A stretch of DNA of 8,384 nucleotides from Gemmatimonadales bacterium UBA2960 (GTDB lineage Bacteria; Gemmatimonadota; Gemmatimonadetes; Longimicrobiales; Gaopeijiaceae), in NCBI GenBank assembly GCA_002348465.1, contig DEBI01000078.1, positions 1 through 8,384 on the forward strand, in the 5' to 3' direction. The notes under the pieces were generated by a model. The model made no database searches, was not told where the DNA came from, and saw only the letters and a list, made by a program, of their open reading frames with translations. Below, in pieces: positions 5,721-8,384 of the stretch (positions within the stretch are counted from its first letter, which is position 1; every line of letters starts with the position of its first letter). The position numbers and the translations under genes are program-made.

Positions 5721-6689
5721 ATGAAATCCAGACGCAAGTCGAGCAGAACGAGAGCAATTTTGCAACAGATCTCGGTAGCTATAATAGCATTCGGTGTTCT
5801 AGGCTGCGATCAGGCCCCCGCCAAAAGTCCAGATCCCGCAGCACTCGAAAACCGGAAACCGAAAGTGCTACTTATCGGTATTGATGGTGTGCGCCCGGAC
5901 GTACTAGCCGAGGTGTCGACACCCAATATCGACGCACTCAAAAGAAAGGGGGCCTTCACGGATCGAACCCGCACGACCGTCCCATCAGTATCAGGACCCT
6001 CTTGGTCCTCAATGCTCACTGGAGTATGGCCCGACAAACATGGTGTGATCGACAATCAGTTCGATGGAAGTAGATACGATAAGTACCCGGACTTCCTTAC
6101 CCGTATAGAATTTCTTCAGCCTGAAATGTCCACTTTTGCGGCGGTGGACTGGCTCCCTCTAATGCAGATCGACGGAGAGGCATCAACAATATCGCCTACG
6201 GTAGACGTTCGTATCTCAATCGACGGGTATGTCACCGGGTGGGCGGAAGGCGACCTTAAGGTAACCTCGGCTGCGGTCTCGCATCTAAATGAAGCTGATC
6301 CAGACGCACTCTTCGTTTACCTTGGCAATCCCGACGAGACGAGTCACCAGCATAATTCAATCGGGGCTGAATACCGAGAGGCAATAGCACTCTCCGATTA
6401 CCACGTCGGCCTTCTAGTCGATGCGATCCAAGCGCGTAAGACGTTCCATGAAGAGAACTGGCTGATTCTAATCAGCACGGACCACGGCCGACGGGCGGAT
6501 GGGGGGCACGGCGGTCTCTCAGACATAGAGATGACCACCTTTATCTTGGCCAGTGGACCAGCCGTGCAGATCGGAAATGTAGATCAGGACACTTTCATCG
6601 TTGATGTTGCTGTTACCGCCCTTACTCATCTTGGTATCACACCCGACCCTGCATGGGAACTCGACGGGCGGTCGGTCGGACTACGGTAG
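5721..6689 (+). CDS. Lipoprotein type I phosphodiesterase / nucleotide pyrophosphatase-like enzyme (alkaline phosphatase superfamily)
   Basis: A metal-dependent phosphohydrolase tethered to a membrane outside the cytoplasm, likely cleaving phosphodiesters, nucleotides or phosphate monoesters. In the 322-aa product, the basic n-region MKSRRKSSRTR and a hydrophobic core end in the lipobox VLGC, so Cys29 should be lipidated. The two-metal site of the alkaline phosphatase superfamily is complete by motif: Asp55 in IGIDGVRPD, nucleophile Ser91 in SGPSW (where NPP enzymes have Thr in TFPN), then MLTGVWPDKHG, Asp205 and His209 in PDETSHQH, Asp254 and His255 in STDHG, and His263 in GGHGG. At about 295 mature residues it is a compact version without the extra domains of eukaryotic NPPs. 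Sulfatase activity is unlikely because the formylglycine motif CxPxR is absent. ATG 5721 is chosen because it places the signal peptide at the N-terminus and has AAGGG upstream. The gene is divergent from the cupin and convergent with the 144-aa protein gene. The substrate is unknown. Confidence 0.9.
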   Translation: MKSRRKSSRTRAILQQISVAIIAFGVLGCDQAPAKSPDPAALENRKPKVLLIGIDGVRPDVLAEVSTPNIDALKRKGAFTDRTRTTVPSVSGPSWSSMLTGVWPDKHGVIDNQFDGSRYDKYPDFLTRIEFLQPEMSTFAAVDWLPLMQIDGEASTISPTVDVRISIDGYVTGWAEGDLKVTSAAVSHLNEADPDALFVYLGNPDETSHQHNSIGAEYREAIALSDYHVGLLVDAIQARKTFHEENWLILISTDHGRRADGGHGGLSDIEMTTFILASGPAVQIGNVDQDTFIVDVAVTALTHLGITPDPAWELDGRSVGLR

Positions 6690-6755
6690 CCCAAAGCCCT
6701 AGTGACGGCCTGTGAACTGTGGAAAGACGCCTACATACCCGCAAAGACAGACCGA
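6690..6755. other. Convergent intergenic gap without a clear terminator
   Basis: These 66 nt separate the stops of the phosphodiesterase and the 144-aa protein gene. I see no GC-rich stem with a U-run on either strand; the only self-complementary element nearby is a 4-bp GATC pair around AGAAA at 6754-6766, too weak for an intrinsic terminator. Any terminator used here must be Rho-type or lie inside coding sequence. Confidence 0.4.
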
Positions 6756-7190
6756 TCAGAAAGATCCTGACTCTTTTCGTCTCCGGTATAAGCCGATCCT
6801 AAGGGGCGGTTCGATTCGGTAGGTGAAATGGAACCGGTTTTCACCCTCCAGAACTACGTTGCCGATAGACTGCCGAGGTTTGGGCTGATCCAAACCTCCG
6901 CGCTCATTTTCAATGATCGCTACACCGCCTAACGGAAGTGAGTCCACGGCAGCCTGAGCCCGCTCCTCGAGACGATCCAAAAGCTGCTGTTCCACCTCAA
7001 ACTGCACTCCCCCCTCAGCCTCTGCCGTCACCTCCACGGTCTTTATCAGCTGGAACCACTCGTCTCTCTTATTGACGGGAATGGATGCTTCATGATCCCG
7101 CCTGAACCCCACCTCAGTTAGTGATTTCGCCTCGAAATTGAAGGACACGCTCTGGTAGTTAGCTCCGTACCTGGAGTACACGTTACTCAT
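6756..7190 (-). CDS. Unrecognised 144-aa protein co-transcribed with the RNA helicase
   Basis: I do not recognise a family. The gene is convincing because it has a strong ribosome-binding site (AAGGAGG, complement of 7197-7203) 6 nt before ATG 7190, and that site overlaps the helicase stop codon in the same direction. The 144-aa product has no Cys, no signal peptide and no membrane segment, so it is probably a soluble cytoplasmic protein. An N-terminal part rich in beta-type residues (YQSVSFNFEAKSL, 12-24) is followed by a charged stretch with the single Trp (45). An acidic amphipathic helix is likely at about 64-82 (FEVEQQLLDRLEERAQAAV). The C-terminal half has short hydrophobic strands (GGVAIIENE, NVVLEGENRFHFTYRIEP) and a basic end, LYRRRKESGSF. 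Acidic middle and basic tail suggest a binding or adaptor protein, but this is a guess. It ends 66 nt from the convergent phosphodiesterase gene. Confidence 0.8.
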   Translation of the reverse strand: MSNVYSRYGANYQSVSFNFEAKSLTEVGFRRDHEASIPVNKRDEWFQLIKTVEVTAEAEGGVQFEVEQQLLDRLEERAQAAVDSLPLGGVAIIENERGGLDQPKPRQSIGNVVLEGENRFHFTYRIEPPLRIGLYRRRKESGSF

Positions 7191-7196
7191 TCACGG

Positions 7197-7203
7197 CCTC
7201 CTT
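7197..7203 (-). promoter_or_regulatory. Ribosome-binding site of the 144-aa protein, overlapping the helicase stop
   Basis: On the minus strand the junction reads TAAAGGAGG: the helicase TAA stop (complement of 7203-7205) shares a base with the AAGGAGG that lies 6 nt before ATG 7190. This implies that ribosomes finishing the helicase are positioned to start the downstream gene, so the two are very likely one operon. Confidence 0.85.
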
Positions 7204-8384
7204 TATGATCTAGGATCCAATAGCTCTGCGAGCTCTTCGGGGGTCAGGTCGTCTACCGATTTCGAGCCCATCCCGCCACCGGTCCGCGAAGACTTCTTCG
7301 CTCTCCCTCCAATCGTCCGTCCGTTCGTAGGCGGGGCACCCGCATAGTCGAACTCCTCTAGATGCGTCTTATCGACAGCTCTTCCTAGCCGGTGCTCCAA
7401 GCTTTTTATCGCACCAAGATCTCCGGCCGTGACAAAAGTGATCGCTGTGCCGGTGGCGCCTGCTCGGCCCGTACGCCCGATGCGGTGAACATAGTCCTCT
7501 GGATCTATGGGCACATCGTAATTAACAACATGTGTTATGCCATCTACATCCAGTCCTCTCTGCGCAACGTCCGTAGCAACCAGCACGCGGATCTCACCGC
7601 GGGCGAATCGTTCTAGGGCACGCGTCCGGTATTTCATTTGCTTATTAGAGTGCATTGCGTCGGCCTTTATGCCCTCCCGTTGCAGGAGCTTCTCAAGTAC
7701 ATCAGCGCCGGCCTTCGTACGCGTGAAGATCAGAACCTGATCCCAACCTGGTTCATTAATTAGGCTCATGAGAAGTGCGTTCTTCCTGTCAGGCTTCACA
7801 GAGTAAAAACGCTCGTCGATACCATCAGCTGTCGTTCCTGGTGGCGTCGCCTCAATCCAAAGCGCGTCACTCGTCATACGGAGCGCCAGGTCATGCACTC
7901 CGTTCGGCATCGTAGCACTAAACAGCATCGTCTGTCGCCGTCTAGGCATACCCCGAAAAACCTCCTCGATCTGGGGTCTAAAGCCCATGTCGAGCATCCG
8001 ATCCGCTTCATCGAGCACAAGGTACGATACCTTACTGAGATCAACGCGCCTTGAGTTCATATGGTCGATAAACCGCCCTGGCGTAGCCACGATTACCTCA
8101 TAGCCCTGCTCGAGCGCCTTGATCTGAGGCTCGTAACTAACGCCACCGAAAATGGCTTCGGATCGTATACTGGTGCCCTTCGACAAAGATACCGTATCGT
8201 CCGAAACCTGCTGTGCGAGCTCACGCGTCGGACACAGTACCAACACCTGCAGACCCCCACCCACATTTACACGCTCAAGTGCCGGGATCATGAAGGCCCC
8301 CGTTTTTCCCGTACCAGTCTGAGCAATGCCGACGACGTCCGTTCCGCTCATGCCGGCGGGAATCCCCTCTTGTTGGATTGGTGT
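7203..8384 (-). CDS. RhlE-like DEAD-box ATP-dependent RNA helicase (N-terminus beyond the window)
   Basis: An ATP-dependent RNA-unwinding enzyme of the DEAD-box family, acting in ribosome assembly or RNA turnover in the cytoplasm. The visible 393 codons run without a stop to the right edge. The first residues, TPIQQ, are the Q motif, so the internal Met at 8351 is not the start; about 20-40 residues are missing. Motifs in order (visible numbering): Walker A AQTGTGKT (21-28), Ia PTRELAQ (52-58), GG, TPGR, DEAD (125-128), SAT (156-158), motif V ATDVAQRGLD (270-279) and motif VI HRIGRTGRAG (300-309). DEADRMLDMGF is typical of the RhlE branch. The C-terminal extension of about 60 residues is short, Gly/Lys/Arg-rich (GGRAKKSSRTGGG) and ends in an acidic VDDLTPEELAELLDP helix; it lacks the DbpA-type RNA-binding domain of DeaD/CsdA. 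It is followed 12 nt downstream by the 144-aa protein gene. Confidence 0.95.
   Translation of the reverse strand, partial: TPIQQEGIPAGMSGTDVVGIAQTGTGKTGAFMIPALERVNVGGGLQVLVLCPTRELAQQVSDDTVSLSKGTSIRSEAIFGGVSYEPQIKALEQGYEVIVATPGRFIDHMNSRRVDLSKVSYLVLDEADRMLDMGFRPQIEEVFRGMPRRRQTMLFSATMPNGVHDLALRMTSDALWIEATPPGTTADGIDERFYSVKPDRKNALLMSLINEPGWDQVLIFTRTKAGADVLEKLLQREGIKADAMHSNKQMKYRTRALERFARGEIRVLVATDVAQRGLDVDGITHVVNYDVPIDPEDYVHRIGRTGRAGATGTAITFVTAGDLGAIKSLEHRLGRAVDKTHLEEFDYAGAPPTNGRTIGGRAKKSSRTGGGMGSKSVDDLTPEELAELLDPRS

Noticed and set aside
5425..5721. A 98-codon plus-strand frame opposite the cupin gene.
   Set aside because: It is antisense to a gene with both cupin motifs and a strong ribosome-binding site, and its product has no recognisable features.
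1..8384. The window as a defence island, biosynthetic cluster, prophage or other mobile element.
   Set aside because: No nuclease-sensor pair, synthase, phage structural gene, transposase, integrase, direct repeat or tRNA attachment site is visible. The genes are individually familiar metabolic and housekeeping functions in alternating directions.

Overview
The window holds seven well-supported protein genes and a possible eighth at the left edge, packed tightly on both strands. I see no RNA gene, CRISPR array, insertion sequence, integrase or other mobile element. The host is most likely a free-living Gram-negative heterotroph. This is inferred from a PQQ-dependent dehydrogenase with an export signal, a lipobox lipoprotein phosphodiesterase, a membrane-anchored hydrolase and moderate GC content. 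Marine or soil groups such as Gemmatimonadota or Acidobacteriota would fit, but I cannot assign a phylum.

Layout from left to right: (1) a possible gene running leftward off the window (1-74, minus), then an AT-rich divergent intergenic region; (2) an amidase-signature hydrolase (197-1693, plus); (3) a leftward two-gene unit in which a membrane-anchored alpha/beta hydrolase (2215-3258) is followed, with an 8-nt overlap, by a ProX/YbaK-type aminoacyl-tRNA deacylase (1695-2222); (4) a divergent PQQ-dependent quinoprotein dehydrogenase (3359-5299, plus); (5) a small cupin (5341-5694, minus) whose ribosome-binding site lies back to back with that of a divergent lipoprotein phosphodiesterase/phosphatase (5721-6689, plus); (6) a leftward unit of a RhlE-like DEAD-box RNA helicase, cut by the right window edge (7203-8384), followed 12 nt later by an unrecognised 144-aa protein (6756-7190).

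The genes look like ordinary chromosomal content. The amidase, alpha/beta hydrolase, quinoprotein dehydrogenase, cupin and lipoprotein phosphodiesterase suggest scavenging of organic nitrogen, esters, alcohols or sugars, and phosphate esters, partly in the periplasm. The tRNA deacylase and RNA helicase are housekeeping functions in translation and RNA metabolism. The units alternate in direction, so no single operon or pathway joins them. I did not find a convincing new multi-gene system. The best leads are the unrecognised protein coupled to the helicase, the very compact cupin/phosphodiesterase divergent junction, and the odd pairing of a membrane hydrolase with a tRNA editing enzyme.
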